A DNA stretch of 54,592 nucleotides from NCBI GenBank assembly GCA_003213495.1, contig QCMW01000001.1, positions 990,704 through 1,045,295 on the forward strand, in the 5' to 3' direction. This DNA is from SAR86 cluster bacterium AG-422-O05. Lineage in GTDB: Bacteria; Pseudomonadota; Gammaproteobacteria; Magnimaribacterales; D2472. The notes under the pieces are model-generated. The model searched no databases, was not told the DNA's origin, and saw nothing but the letters and a program-made list of their open reading frames with translations. How positions within the stretch are numbered: position 1 is the first letter of the stretch; each line of letters begins with the position of its first letter. Position numbers and translations under genes: made by a program. This document shows, piece by piece, positions 15,377 through 24,446 of this stretch.

Positions 15377-16258
15377 ATGGAATTTAAATATTGGCTTGTT
15401 CTTACCCTTCTTGGTGCAATTTGGGGAAGTGCATTTATTTTTATCAAAATAGCAGCACCTGAATTTGGAGCTATTGGACTAGTTCAAATGCGTTTGATTA
15501 TTGCGTCTTTGGTCTTTCTTCCAATACTTTTAAGAAAAAAGTATTTAATTCTATTAAAACCTGCTTGGAAACATTCACTTGTTTTAGCAGTTACAAACAA
15601 TGCAATACCTTTTACACTTTTCTCATATGGAAGTTTTGGTGCCGATTCAAATATTTTAGCCATTCTAAATGCAACAACGGCATTTAACACAATGATCATC
15701 GCTTTCATCTGGTTAAGAGAAGAAGTAACACTAAAACAATTTTTTGGATTGGTGTTAGGATTTATAGGTGTAATTATTCTTGTAAATCCACAATCTTCAT
15801 CAACTACAATTCTTGCTGCAATACTTTGCTTAGGAGGTGCTGCATGTTATTCATTTTCAACTGTTTTTATTCAGAAATACTCTAATAAGACTAATAAGAT
15901 GGTATTGATCGGTTGGTCAATTATCTTTAGCGCTGTGATTATGTTACCAGCAACACTTTATAATTTGCCTTCTGAACTTCCTTCATCAAAAGCGTTTTTA
16001 TCAGCTGGATGGCTAGGAACTATTTCAACGGGACTAGCTTTTTTTGGTTATGTTTACCTCATTGAAAAGATTGGTGCAGTAAAAACATCAACAGTTGCAT
16101 ATTTTCTTCCTATTTTCGGGATTATATGGGGTGCCTTGTTTTTAAATGAAGTCATATCAATTGGTATTATTTTAGGATGCTTTACTATTCTCGTTGGTGT
16201 ATTCTTTGCTACATCAAATAATAGAAATAAATTAACAACAGATATTCATGCAAATTAA
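15377..16258 (+). CDS. EamA/DMT family transporter
   Basis: A 293-residue protein with ten predicted helices in two EamA repeats. The openings LTLLGAIWGSAFIFIKIA (first repeat) and LCLGGAACYSFSTVFIQK (second repeat) are typical, as are RLIIASLVFLP and AYFLPIFGIIWGALFLNE. Members export amino acids, sugars or metabolites. The ATG is 10 bases after the upstream terminator, and the last 11 bases overlap the rhodanese gene, so these two form a unit. The substrate cannot be told from the sequence. Confidence 0.88.
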   Translation: MEFKYWLVLTLLGAIWGSAFIFIKIAAPEFGAIGLVQMRLIIASLVFLPILLRKKYLILLKPAWKHSLVLAVTNNAIPFTLFSYGSFGADSNILAILNATTAFNTMIIAFIWLREEVTLKQFFGLVLGFIGVIILVNPQSSSTTILAAILCLGGAACYSFSTVFIQKYSNKTNKMVLIGWSIIFSAVIMLPATLYNLPSELPSSKAFLSAGWLGTISTGLAFFGYVYLIEKIGAVKTSTVAYFLPIFGIIWGALFLNEVISIGIILGCFTILVGVFFATSNNRNKLTTDIHAN

Positions 16259-16622
16259 ATCACTTGAATTAATATTAGAAGAAGCAAATAAACAAATCAA
16301 ACGATTGTCTTATGATGATTCAATTGATCTTATTAAAAATCATAGCACTCTTATTATTGATGTTAGAGAGGAATCTGAAGTCCATTCTAGCGGCGTAATT
16401 AAAAATGCTATTCATATACCTAGAGGTCTAATTGAATTTAAAATTTCAAATATTTCTACAATTATCGAAGAAGACACAAATATACTTGTATATTGTGCAG
16501 GTGGTTATAGATCTGCGCTTGCCGCAAAAACACTAAAAGATTTTGGGTTTAAAAATGTATTTAATATTGGCGGTTATGAAGAATGGATTCTAAATGGAGG
16601 AGAGATACAAGCTTTTGTATAA
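16248..16622 (+). CDS. Rhodanese-like domain protein
   Basis: A 124-residue single-domain rhodanese. The aspartate motif LIIDVREESEVHSSGVIKNAIHIPRG (from about residue 35) and the active-site loop VYCAGGYRSALAA with Cys near residue 83 are complete, so it should form a persulfide and transfer sulfur. The loop sequence C-A-G-G-Y-R-S is of the sulfurtransferase type, not the phosphatase type. It overlaps the EamA gene by 11 bases. A TATAAT for the following TonB receptor lies just after the stop codon. Confidence 0.88.
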   Translation: MQIKSLELILEEANKQIKRLSYDDSIDLIKNHSTLIIDVREESEVHSSGVIKNAIHIPRGLIEFKISNISTIIEEDTNILVYCAGGYRSALAAKTLKDFGFKNVFNIGGYEEWILNGGEIQAFV

Positions 16623-16628
16623 ATCTAG

Positions 16629-16634
16629 TATAAT
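16629..16634 (+). promoter_or_regulatory. -10 box for the TonB-dependent receptor
   Basis: TATAAT at 16629-16634, 24 bases before the ATG, with a Shine-Dalgarno (ggggaaa) between them. No convincing -35 is seen at 16-18 bases upstream, so the call rests on the -10 box and the leader arrangement. Confidence 0.4.
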
Positions 16635-16658
16635 GCTTAAAAATTTGGGGAAACTAAT

Positions 16659-19085
16659 ATGAAAAAATTATTTTTAACTATCTCATTATTTTTTGTAATG
16701 ACAAGCTACGCATATGCACAACAAACTGTTGAAGAGGTCATTGTTACAGCTACAAAAACAGAGAAAACTTTACAAGAAGTTCCTGTTGCTGTTTCTGTTG
16801 TTACTGCTGAAACAATTGAAAAAGCTAATATTACAGACATATATGATTTAAGATCTATTGTTCCATCTCTTGATTCAAGAAGATTTACAACTCCAACTGA
16901 AGCGACATATGTCATCAGAGGATTTGGAAATGGGTCATACAATCCAGGTATTGAGCCATCAGTTGCAGTTTTTATTGACGGTGTTTATAGATCTTCAATG
17001 CAGGCACAAATAGCCGATTTACCTGCTTTAGAGAGAATCGAGGTTTTAAGAGGACCGCAAAGTACACTTTTTGGAAAGAATGCTACTGCTGGTGTTATCA
17101 ATGTCGTCACAAAAAAACCATCATTTGATAAATCAGGTTACGCCTCAGTTTCTTTAGGTTCTAATAATATGAAAAAATTCAAATATTATTCAACAGGACC
17201 TATTAGTGAAACAACAGCATTTAGCATATACACAAATGTTCATAAATCTGACGGACACAGCGATAATGTTTCAACTGGTAATACCATTAATAACAGAGAT
17301 AGATTTGCTTTAAGAGGTGAGCTTTATTTTGAGTTATCTGGTGATGCCTCTCTCAGAGTTACTGCTGATTATGATGATTATGATGAAATATGTTGTGCTG
17401 TTGGTAGTGCTAATTATGGAGCTGCTAATCAAGTTCAGTCGCTAATGGGTGGGGGTATAATCCCGAATAATCCTTTTACTGAAAAAGTATTTTTTGATTT
17501 TGATCCTGTAACAGAAGGTGATAATTCAGGTATTTCCTTTCATTACAAAAAAGATAGAAATGGTAAAACCTTAGAAAGTATTACATCAGTAAGAAATTCA
17601 TATAACAAGAATGTTCAAGATGTTGATTTTGATGGAGCTCCAGTTGTGAACCCAAGCCCACTATCCAAAGACCTAGATGCAGTTACTCAAGAGTTTAGGC
17701 TTTATTCCAATGATAATGAAAAAGTTAATTGGTTAATTGGAGGATATTATTATCAAGAGGATATGGTCTTCAATGAGTCTATATATTTTGGACCCTTATG
17801 GAGAACTTATGTTGAAGCATTCTTACCTGCAGGAACAATAAGTGGTATCGCAGCAGCTTTTGGACTTCCAGATGCTTCTTTATTTGCTGCAGGACAAGGC
17901 GGTACTGAATCTGCCACCCAAGACAATGAAACAACATCAATTTTTGGTCAATTAGATATTCAGTTAACTGATAAATTAAGCGCAATTGTAGGTGTTAGTT
18001 ATATGGAAGATGAGAAAACTGTTTCATATAATCAAGTAAATACTGATGTTTTGTCTCAACTAGATTTTGTTGGAGCAGGAACATTAGGTTTAATTGCTGC
18101 AGGTTTTACACCCCAACAAGCAGCTGCGTTAGCAACCGATCCAAATTTCAACCCATTAATTGCTCTTCAGGGTCTTCAGTTATTACCTCAATTTACTAAT
18201 TTTCCAAATGTAGCTCAAGATGGTAAAAGTTCTGATAATAATGTAGATTACACATTCAAATTATCTTATGAGCTGAATAATTCAGTATCAATATACGGCG
18301 GTGTTTCTACAGGTTTTAAAGCTAGTGCATGGAATATTTCTAGAAACTCAGATGCTGATGCACTTGAATTAGCAGCATTAGCTGCTGCTGGTACACCTGC
18401 AAGTCCAAATAGGTCTGTTGGAAGAAGGTATGCTGGACCTGAAGAGGCTGAAGTAACAGAATTTGGTGCAAAAATTTTATTATCCTCTGGTTATTTAAAT
18501 ATTGCTGTATTTGATCAAACGATTGATGGATTTCAATCAAATACATTTATTGGGACAGGTTTTGTTTTAGCTAATGCAGGATCACAATCTGCTGATGGAT
18601 ACGAATTTGATTTAGTATATTCGCCATTCGAAAATATTGATGTTGCTGTTAGTGGAACTTTTTTAGATCCAGTTTATGATTCTTTCCCAGGGTCTGCTTT
18701 TGGCGATTTAACAGGAACAACACCTTCAAATATCCCTGATGAAACTATCACTTCGTCTATAACATGGAATTGGAGTATGAATGGCTGGGATGGTTATACA
18801 AGACTATCTCATCTTTATTCAAGTGAGGCTGTACTGCTGGAAAACCCGACCGGACAAGCACTTCTTGAATCTCAAGGAAATGGCTTTAGAAAAATGGATA
18901 CATTGAATTTTGCTGCGGGAATTGAAAAAGATAATTTATCTATTAGTTTGTATGGACAGAATATTAATGATGATCAATATTTAACATCAGCTTTTGTTGC
19001 TGTTGTTGATTTTACCTCGACTACTTATTTTGGTTATCCAAATAATTATTCAACTTATGGTATTACTGTAAATTATAATTTCTAA
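16659..19085 (+). CDS. TonB-dependent outer-membrane receptor
   Basis: An 808-residue receptor. A signal peptide (about residues 1-20, cleavage after YAYA) precedes a TonB box-like segment EEVIVTATKTEK and a plug domain (LRSIVPSLDSR, VFIDGVYRS, LERIEVLRGPQSTLFGKNATAGVINVVTKKP). The rest is a 22-strand barrel ending with the aromatic C-terminus (YGITVNYNF) that is recognised by the Bam machine. It resembles the many receptors that SAR86-type bacteria use for lipids or oligosaccharides rather than a classic siderophore receptor, but the ligand cannot be read from sequence. It has its own -10 box, Shine-Dalgarno and terminator, so it is monocistronic. Confidence 0.92.
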   Translation: MKKLFLTISLFFVMTSYAYAQQTVEEVIVTATKTEKTLQEVPVAVSVVTAETIEKANITDIYDLRSIVPSLDSRRFTTPTEATYVIRGFGNGSYNPGIEPSVAVFIDGVYRSSMQAQIADLPALERIEVLRGPQSTLFGKNATAGVINVVTKKPSFDKSGYASVSLGSNNMKKFKYYSTGPISETTAFSIYTNVHKSDGHSDNVSTGNTINNRDRFALRGELYFELSGDASLRVTADYDDYDEICCAVGSANYGAANQVQSLMGGGIIPNNPFTEKVFFDFDPVTEGDNSGISFHYKKDRNGKTLESITSVRNSYNKNVQDVDFDGAPVVNPSPLSKDLDAVTQEFRLYSNDNEKVNWLIGGYYYQEDMVFNESIYFGPLWRTYVEAFLPAGTISGIAAAFGLPDASLFAAGQGGTESATQDNETTSIFGQLDIQLTDKLSAIVGVSYMEDEKTVSYNQVNTDVLSQLDFVGAGTLGLIAAGFTPQQAAALATDPNFNPLIALQGLQLLPQFTNFPNVAQDGKSSDNNVDYTFKLSYELNNSVSIYGGVSTGFKASAWNISRNSDADALELAALAAAGTPASPNRSVGRRYAGPEEAEVTEFGAKILLSSGYLNIAVFDQTIDGFQSNTFIGTGFVLANAGSQSADGYEFDLVYSPFENIDVAVSGTFLDPVYDSFPGSAFGDLTGTTPSNIPDETITSSITWNWSMNGWDGYTRLSHLYSSEAVLLENPTGQALLESQGNGFRKMDTLNFAAGIEKDNLSISLYGQNINDDQYLTSAFVAVVDFTSTTYFGYPNNYSTYGITVNYNF

Positions 19086-19100
19086 TAACTTTATCAAATA

Positions 19101-19128
19101 AAAAGGGACTTCTTAGTCCCTTTTTTTT
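19101..19128 (+). terminator. Rho-independent terminator after the TonB receptor
   Basis: AAGGGACT and AGTCCCTT form an 8-bp stem with loop TCTT, followed by eight T. It also separates the receptor transcript from the convergent tRNA-Arg gene that ends 6 bases later. Confidence 0.9.
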
Positions 19129-19133
19129 GTCTA

Positions 19134-19210
19134 TGGCGCGCCCGGGAAGATTCGAACTCCCGACCCCTTGGTTCGAAGCCAAGTGCTCTGTCCAACTGAG
19201 CTACAGGCGC
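19134..19210 (-). tRNA. tRNA-Arg(TCG)
   Basis: A 77-base tRNA on the minus strand: acceptor GCGCCTG with CGGGCGC, encoded GCCA end, anticodon arm CTTGG-CTTCGAA-CCAAG with anticodon TCG, T arm GGGAG-TTCGAAT-CTTCC. It reads CGA (and by wobble CGG) arginine codons. Confidence 0.95.
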
Positions 19211-19216
19211 TAATAA

Positions 19217-19246
19217 AGAATAGGTTAACAAATTGAATAATATCAA
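19217..19246 (-). promoter_or_regulatory. Promoter of tRNA-Arg(TCG)
   Basis: On the minus strand TTGATA (19241-19246) and TATTCT (19217-19222) are separated by 18 bases, and the -10 box ends 6 bases before the tRNA 5' end. Confidence 0.5.
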
Positions 19247-19324
19247 AATATCACTACTTTCTGATTGTCATTATATATGCCAAATCCTATAATTGTTTTA
19301 TTAAAAAATTCTTATGGGGAGAAT

Positions 19325-21472
19325 ATGAAAATTATAAAAAAACTTGTAATTGCTCTTGTATTAATTTACCTAATTACACTTGGCTTAGTATATGTTGATG
19401 TATACGACAGCAGACCTATAGTAAGTTTGTTTAAAAATTTTCAGTCAGATTCTTCTCTTGAGATTGTAGACTTCTCTGTTGAAAATAAAAAAAGCGAAAG
19501 ACCAAAACCAGCTCCTAATAAAAATAGAAATCCCTATTATGGTGATTTACATGTTCATACTAAATATTCATTTGATGCTTATGTTTTTGGTGTCACAGCT
19601 TCCCCAGATGATGCATATAAATATGCTAAAGGTGAGGGCATAAAGCATCCCTTAGGATACGAAATGAAACTCAGAGAACCTTTAGATTTTTACTCAGTAA
19701 CTGATCATGGATTTTATATGGGAATGATTCAAGCATATGCTGATACATCAACAGAAATCTCTCAAAATGATTTTGCAGAACCTTTTCATAATATTAATAG
19801 ACTTGAAAATTTAACAGTTGAATCGGCAGGTCAAAGGTCAAATATATTTAGTTCTGTTTTAGGAGCTACTATCATCCAGCCTTACCCAGATTGGCATCCA
19901 AAACTACTTATGGCTTATTTAACAAGAAATACCCAGTTAGCATTAAAATCTTTTGACTATGATATACACAAATCAGCTTGGGTAGACATAGCTAGGTCTG
20001 CAAATGAGCATAATGATCCAGGTCATTTTACTACTTTTATTGGTTATGAATTTACAACATCTACAGATATAGAAGGAGGCAACCTTCATAGAAATGTAAT
20101 TTTTAATTCTTCTGAGGCTTCTATTAGACCTTGGACCAGGATTGACTCTACAAATCCTGAGGATTTATGGACATGGCAAGATAGATTAAGAGAGAAGGGA
20201 GTAGATACCATTGCTATGCCTCATAATTCTAATGGTTCTAATGGTCAAATGTTTGAAATGGAAACATTTAAAGGTAATGCTATAAGCAAAGAATATGCTG
20301 ATAAAAGAATGAGAAATGAGCCTATTGTAGAAATTACTCAAGTTAAAGGTACATCAGAAACACATCCATTGTTATCGCCTGATGATGAGTGGGCTGATTT
20401 TGAAATAATGGATATTAGAGTTGGTAGTAGGCCTCCTACCTATAGCAAACCATCAGGTTCATATGTTAGAGAAGCTTATCTAAGCGGATTAACATTAGAT
20501 TTTACAAAACAAGGCAATCCATACAAATTTGGATTAATTGGATCTAGTGATACTCATACAGGGGCAGGTGCTTTTGATGAGAATAATTATTGGTCTAAAG
20601 TTGGATTATTAGATGGTGATCCTGAAAACAGAGGTTCTGTTCCCTTAGCTGAAGAAAATATTGATAGATTGACGGAGTATATGCAAGCATTTAATCAACC
20701 TTTAAGTACAGTTGACTTAAAACAAGGTACTTATGCTAATACAGGATTTACCCAATGGGGAGCATCTGGCCTTGCTGTTGCGTGGGCAGAAGAAAATACA
20801 AGAGAATCAATTTTTAATGCATTTAGAAGAAAAGAGACATTTGCCACTACAGGCACCAGAATAGCAGTTCGCTTTTTTGGAGGTTATGATTTATCTTCAA
20901 TAGATTTAAATTCTGATTCACTTGTTAGTGAGTCATATCAAAAAGGCGTGACTATGGGTGCTGATTTAATGCAAGATGATGACAAGATTCCTGAATTTAT
21001 AGTTTGGGCTAAGAAAGATAAAAATGGCGCTCCTCTTCAAAGAGTTCAAATTGTTAAAGGTTGGATTGATTCCAATAGTGGTAGACCAAAAGAAAAAGTT
21101 TTTGATGTTGCTTGTTCTGATGGAAATGAAGTAGACCCAGTTACAAATAGATGCCCAGATAATAGAGCTAAAGTAAATATATCAGATTGTTCTATAACAG
21201 ATAATGTTGGTTCGAGTGAATTAAAAACTTTATGGAAAGATCCAGAATTTTCTTCCCTAGATAAATCATTTTATTATGTAAGAGTATTAGAAAATCCGAC
21301 TTGCAGATGGAGTACCTGGGATGCTATCAATAGGGGATATCAGCCACGTGAAGATCTGCACGAAACCATACAAGAAAGGGCCTGGACGTCACCTATTTGG
21401 TATATACCTAATGCATCAGATGTTGATGTCATTCCGCTAGGTGGAACAATTCAATTAAGAACTATTGATTAA
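19325..21472 (+). CDS. DUF3604 protein, PHP-like metal-dependent hydrolase
   Basis: A 715-residue exported or membrane-anchored protein. I choose the ATG at 19325 because a clear Shine-Dalgarno (ggggag) lies 4 bases before it and because it gives an N-terminal helix (IIKKLVIALVLIYLITLGLVYV); the frame is open upstream to a TTG at 19265. The PHP-like metal site is visible as YYGDLHVHTKYSFDA (near residue 70) with further ligands in SVTDHGFYMG, TIAMPHNSNGS and GSSDTHTGAGA. Cysteines appear only in the C-terminal part (VACSDG, NRCPDN, ISDCSI, NPTCRW), probably as disulfides. The substrate is unknown; DUF3604 proteins are frequent in marine bacteria. It heads a unit with a PpiC isomerase and a HupE/UreJ-like permease. 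Confidence 0.85.
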   Translation: MKIIKKLVIALVLIYLITLGLVYVDVYDSRPIVSLFKNFQSDSSLEIVDFSVENKKSERPKPAPNKNRNPYYGDLHVHTKYSFDAYVFGVTASPDDAYKYAKGEGIKHPLGYEMKLREPLDFYSVTDHGFYMGMIQAYADTSTEISQNDFAEPFHNINRLENLTVESAGQRSNIFSSVLGATIIQPYPDWHPKLLMAYLTRNTQLALKSFDYDIHKSAWVDIARSANEHNDPGHFTTFIGYEFTTSTDIEGGNLHRNVIFNSSEASIRPWTRIDSTNPEDLWTWQDRLREKGVDTIAMPHNSNGSNGQMFEMETFKGNAISKEYADKRMRNEPIVEITQVKGTSETHPLLSPDDEWADFEIMDIRVGSRPPTYSKPSGSYVREAYLSGLTLDFTKQGNPYKFGLIGSSDTHTGAGAFDENNYWSKVGLLDGDPENRGSVPLAEENIDRLTEYMQAFNQPLSTVDLKQGTYANTGFTQWGASGLAVAWAEENTRESIFNAFRRKETFATTGTRIAVRFFGGYDLSSIDLNSDSLVSESYQKGVTMGADLMQDDDKIPEFIVWAKKDKNGAPLQRVQIVKGWIDSNSGRPKEKVFDVACSDGNEVDPVTNRCPDNRAKVNISDCSITDNVGSSELKTLWKDPEFSSLDKSFYYVRVLENPTCRWSTWDAINRGYQPREDLHETIQERAWTSPIWYIPNASDVDVIPLGGTIQLRTID

Positions 21473-21485
21473 TTAATTTTATAAA

Positions 21486-22280
21486 TTGAAATATAAAATC
21501 TTTCTTTTTTTTATTATTGGAATATTGTTATATTTTATTGATATAGGCTTGAATTCTTATGATGAAAAAGAAATATACATTAGCGATCAAGAAATTATTA
21601 GCTTAGTTAGTGCTTGGAAATCCCAGGTTGGTAGAAACCCAACTGATGATGAGATTGTAAGAATTATTAATAATCTAGTTGAAGAAGAAATCTTATATCG
21701 TGAAGCTTTAAATTTAGGCCTCGATCAAGATGACAAGATAATAAAAAGAAGATTAGCTCAAAAAATATCGTTTTTAAAACAAGAGTCAATTGTTGATAAC
21801 CCATCAAATAATGAGTTATTAGATTATTTTAATAACAATAAAGATAAATATTTTATTGAACCAACATTTACTTTTACTCATTATTATTTTTCCCATGAAA
21901 ATGATGCATTGGAAAGATCAAATGAGGGGATAAATCAAATATCTAACAATCTTGATGTAAGTTCTGACGCATTTTTTTTAGGAAAAAACTTTGTTGATGT
22001 AAGTCTTAAGTCTATAAAATCTGATTTTGGAGAGAATTTTGCTACTTATTTCAATAATTTTAAAATTAATGAATGGTCTGGTCCAGTTGAATCTGCATAC
22101 GGATATCACATTATTTTAGTAATAAATTCTAATGATGGATATTATCCAGACATTACTATGGTATTAAAACAGGTTGAAATAGACTTATTGCAAAGCAAAA
22201 GAGATAAAGCTGTAAGTGAGTACTTAGATAATATTAAATCAGAATATAAAATTTATATAAATCCAAATTTACAAATTTAA
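21486..22280 (+). CDS. Membrane-anchored PpiC-type peptidyl-prolyl isomerase
   Basis: A 264-residue protein starting with TTG, 13 bases after the DUF3604 stop. A signal anchor (residues 3-21) is followed by a helical SurA-like segment with ISDQEIISLVSAWKSQVGRNPTDDEIVR and IINNLVEEEILYREALNLGL, then a parvulin domain (about residues 115-230) with FTFTHYYFS, FGENFATYF and WSGPVESAYGYHIILV. It should act in the periplasm. Its tie to the flanking genes suggests that it folds or matures one of them, which is an inference. Confidence 0.78.
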   Translation: MKYKIFLFFIIGILLYFIDIGLNSYDEKEIYISDQEIISLVSAWKSQVGRNPTDDEIVRIINNLVEEEILYREALNLGLDQDDKIIKRRLAQKISFLKQESIVDNPSNNELLDYFNNNKDKYFIEPTFTFTHYYFSHENDALERSNEGINQISNNLDVSSDAFFLGKNFVDVSLKSIKSDFGENFATYFNNFKINEWSGPVESAYGYHIILVINSNDGYYPDITMVLKQVEIDLLQSKRDKAVSEYLDNIKSEYKIYINPNLQI

Positions 22281-23230
22281 TGAAAAAAATCTTTTTCATT
22301 TTTTTTCTTTTAAGTATTTCTCAGATTAATTCACATGAATTTAATCCTGCCCATTTAGTAATCAATGAAATAGATAAAGAAAAAAATATTTATGATGCTA
22401 CTTGGATGTATCCCTATAAAAATATAGGAAGAAGGGGTGAGGTAGTATTCTCAAATAACTGTATAGCAGTTTCAAAAGATTTGTATTATCAAGGTAAATA
22501 TCTAACTGAGAAAATATCTCTTAGTTGTTCGAAATCATTAAAAGGCTTATCTCTAGAAATAATAAATCTAAGTGTTCTTACAGATGCATTGATTACAGTA
22601 AATTTTTCTGATGATACTTATGAGGGTCTTGTGAATGTTCAAAAAAATAAATTAAAAATTCCATTAGAGATTAACTATTATCCATCAGCATACACAAGCC
22701 TAGGTTTTTCACACTTATTTGATGGTTTAGATCATATTTTATTTATATTTGGACTACTTTTTTGTATTACTAGTTTTGTAAACATTATAAAAACTATTAC
22801 TGCTTTTACTATAGCCCATAGCATTACACTTGGTTTAACAGTTTTTGAGCTTATCAGATTGCCACAAGGAACCGTTGAAGCACTTATCGCGCTTACGATA
22901 ATATATTTAGCTCTAGAAATTACACAAAAAGAAAATTCAATTAAATCACCATGGATAATGGCTTTTGCTTTTGGTTTATTGCATGGATTAGGTTTTGCAA
23001 GCGCTTTGATAGATATAGGCATCGCTAACGAAAAAATGCTTTTATCCTTGTTATTTTTTAATATAGGGATTGAATTAGCCCAAATAGCATTAATACCTAT
23101 ACCTATATTTTTGATATATCTTTTCAAAAAATTAAGTATTGATAATTATTTGAAGACTTCGATGAGTCTCTTGATTGGTGGCATTGGTTTTTATTGGTTT
23201 ATAGACCGTGTAATTGGTATTATTAATTAA
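22280..23230 (+). CDS. HupE/UreJ-like permease
   Basis: A 316-residue protein with a signal peptide, a periplasmic N-terminal domain (about residues 18-135) and about six helices in the C-terminal half. The membrane part carries the family motifs HLFDGLDHILFIFGLLF (near 150) and FAFGLLHGLGFASAL (near 230), whose His and Asp residues form the metal path of Ni/Co permeases of the HupE/UreJ group. The start overlaps the PpiC stop (TAATG). No urease or hydrogenase genes are nearby, so the transported metal or molecule is unknown. Confidence 0.82.
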   Translation: MKKIFFIFFLLSISQINSHEFNPAHLVINEIDKEKNIYDATWMYPYKNIGRRGEVVFSNNCIAVSKDLYYQGKYLTEKISLSCSKSLKGLSLEIINLSVLTDALITVNFSDDTYEGLVNVQKNKLKIPLEINYYPSAYTSLGFSHLFDGLDHILFIFGLLFCITSFVNIIKTITAFTIAHSITLGLTVFELIRLPQGTVEALIALTIIYLALEITQKENSIKSPWIMAFAFGLLHGLGFASALIDIGIANEKMLLSLLFFNIGIELAQIALIPIPIFLIYLFKKLSIDNYLKTSMSLLIGGIGFYWFIDRVIGIIN

Positions 23231-23247
23231 TCTAAATAAATAAATTA

Positions 23248-24441
23248 ATGAATTTTTTAAATAAAAATATACTTTTATGTGTTACTGGTGGTATTGCAGC
23301 ATATAAATCTGCTGAAATCATACGTTTGTTCAAAAAAAATGGTGCTGATGTAAGAGTTGTTATGACTGAATCAGCTAAAGAGTTTATTACACCATTAACA
23401 CTTCAGGCTATTTCAGGAAATGAAATACATGATTCACTTTTAGATGTTAAAGCAGAGTCTGCTATGGGACATATTGAACTTGCAAAATGGGCAGATATTA
23501 TACTTGTTGCTCCTTGTACAGCTGAAACAATAGCTAAAATTACTCATGGAAGAGCTAATGATCTCATGGGTGCAATAATACTTGCATCTAAAGCAAGCGT
23601 ATTTATTGCACCAGCAATGAATATGAATATGTGGTTAGATCAAAGCACACAAGAAAATTGTAAAAAATTATCCTCTAGATCAATATCTATAATTGGCCCC
23701 GCAGATGGTGAGCAAGCATGTGGTGATATAGGTCCCGGAAGGATGGTAGATCCTGAAAATATTGTTGAGCTTATTAGTTCTTCGATAAAAATTGGTCCAT
23801 TAGCTGGAAAAGTCATTACTATTACTGCCGGACCAACTAGGGAACAAATAGATCCTGTAAGATTTATTTCAAATAATAGTTCTGGGAAAATGGGTTACGC
23901 ACTTGCAGAAGCAGCAATTGAATCAGGAGCATTAGTAAATTTAATAAGTGGACCTGTTTCAATAGATACAAATAAATCAGTTAGTCTGTACAAAATAAAT
24001 TCTGCTAATGAAATGCTGGAAAAGGTTGATGAGTTGATGCCAAATACTGATATATTTATTGGTTGCGCTGCTGTATCTGATTTTAAACCAAGTCACTATT
24101 ATGAAAATAAAATTAAAAAAGAAGATTTAAATGTTATAGATATTGAACTTGAAAAGAATGAAGACATTTTAAGTCATGTTGCAAAAGTCTATAAATCATC
24201 TTATGTAGTCGGATTTGCTGCAGAAACAAAAAATGTTAAAGAAAATGCAAGAAAAAAATTGCTTAATAAAAATTTAAATATGATAATTTCAAATGATGTA
24301 TCTGATAAATCAATTGGTTTTGATTCAGATCAGAATGAAGTAAACCTTATAACAAAATCTGAATCTATTTTTTTAAAAAAAGATAAAAAGATTAGAATAG
24401 CTCGTGAAATTCTAAAACAAATTTCTTTAAATATTAATTAA
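23248..24441 (+). CDS. coaBC: Bifunctional phosphopantothenoylcysteine decarboxylase / phosphopantothenate-cysteine ligase
   Basis: A 397-residue two-domain enzyme. The CoaC half has the flavin-binding TGGIAAYKSAEI, the active-site His in SAMGHIELAKWAD (near residue 75), APAMNMNMW, and the Cys flap ADGEQACGDIGPGRM. The CoaB half starts near residue 190 with ITITAGPTREQIDPVRFISN and contains KMGYALAEAA and CAAVSDFKP. It makes 4'-phosphopantetheine from 4'-phosphopantothenate, cysteine and CTP. It leads a complete pantothenate cluster with panB, panC and panD downstream, so vitamin B5 supply and its use are linked on one transcript. Confidence 0.93.
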   Translation: MNFLNKNILLCVTGGIAAYKSAEIIRLFKKNGADVRVVMTESAKEFITPLTLQAISGNEIHDSLLDVKAESAMGHIELAKWADIILVAPCTAETIAKITHGRANDLMGAIILASKASVFIAPAMNMNMWLDQSTQENCKKLSSRSISIIGPADGEQACGDIGPGRMVDPENIVELISSSIKIGPLAGKVITITAGPTREQIDPVRFISNNSSGKMGYALAEAAIESGALVNLISGPVSIDTNKSVSLYKINSANEMLEKVDELMPNTDIFIGCAAVSDFKPSHYYENKIKKEDLNVIDIELEKNEDILSHVAKVYKSSYVVGFAAETKNVKENARKKLLNKNLNMIISNDVSDKSIGFDSDQNEVNLITKSESIFLKKDKKIRIAREILKQISLNIN

Positions 24442-24446
24442 TTTTT

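Noticed and set aside
19265-19324. TTG start for the DUF3604 gene 20 codons upstream
   Set aside because: The ATG at 19325 has a strong Shine-Dalgarno and begins a typical signal anchor; the upstream part adds no sensible signal.
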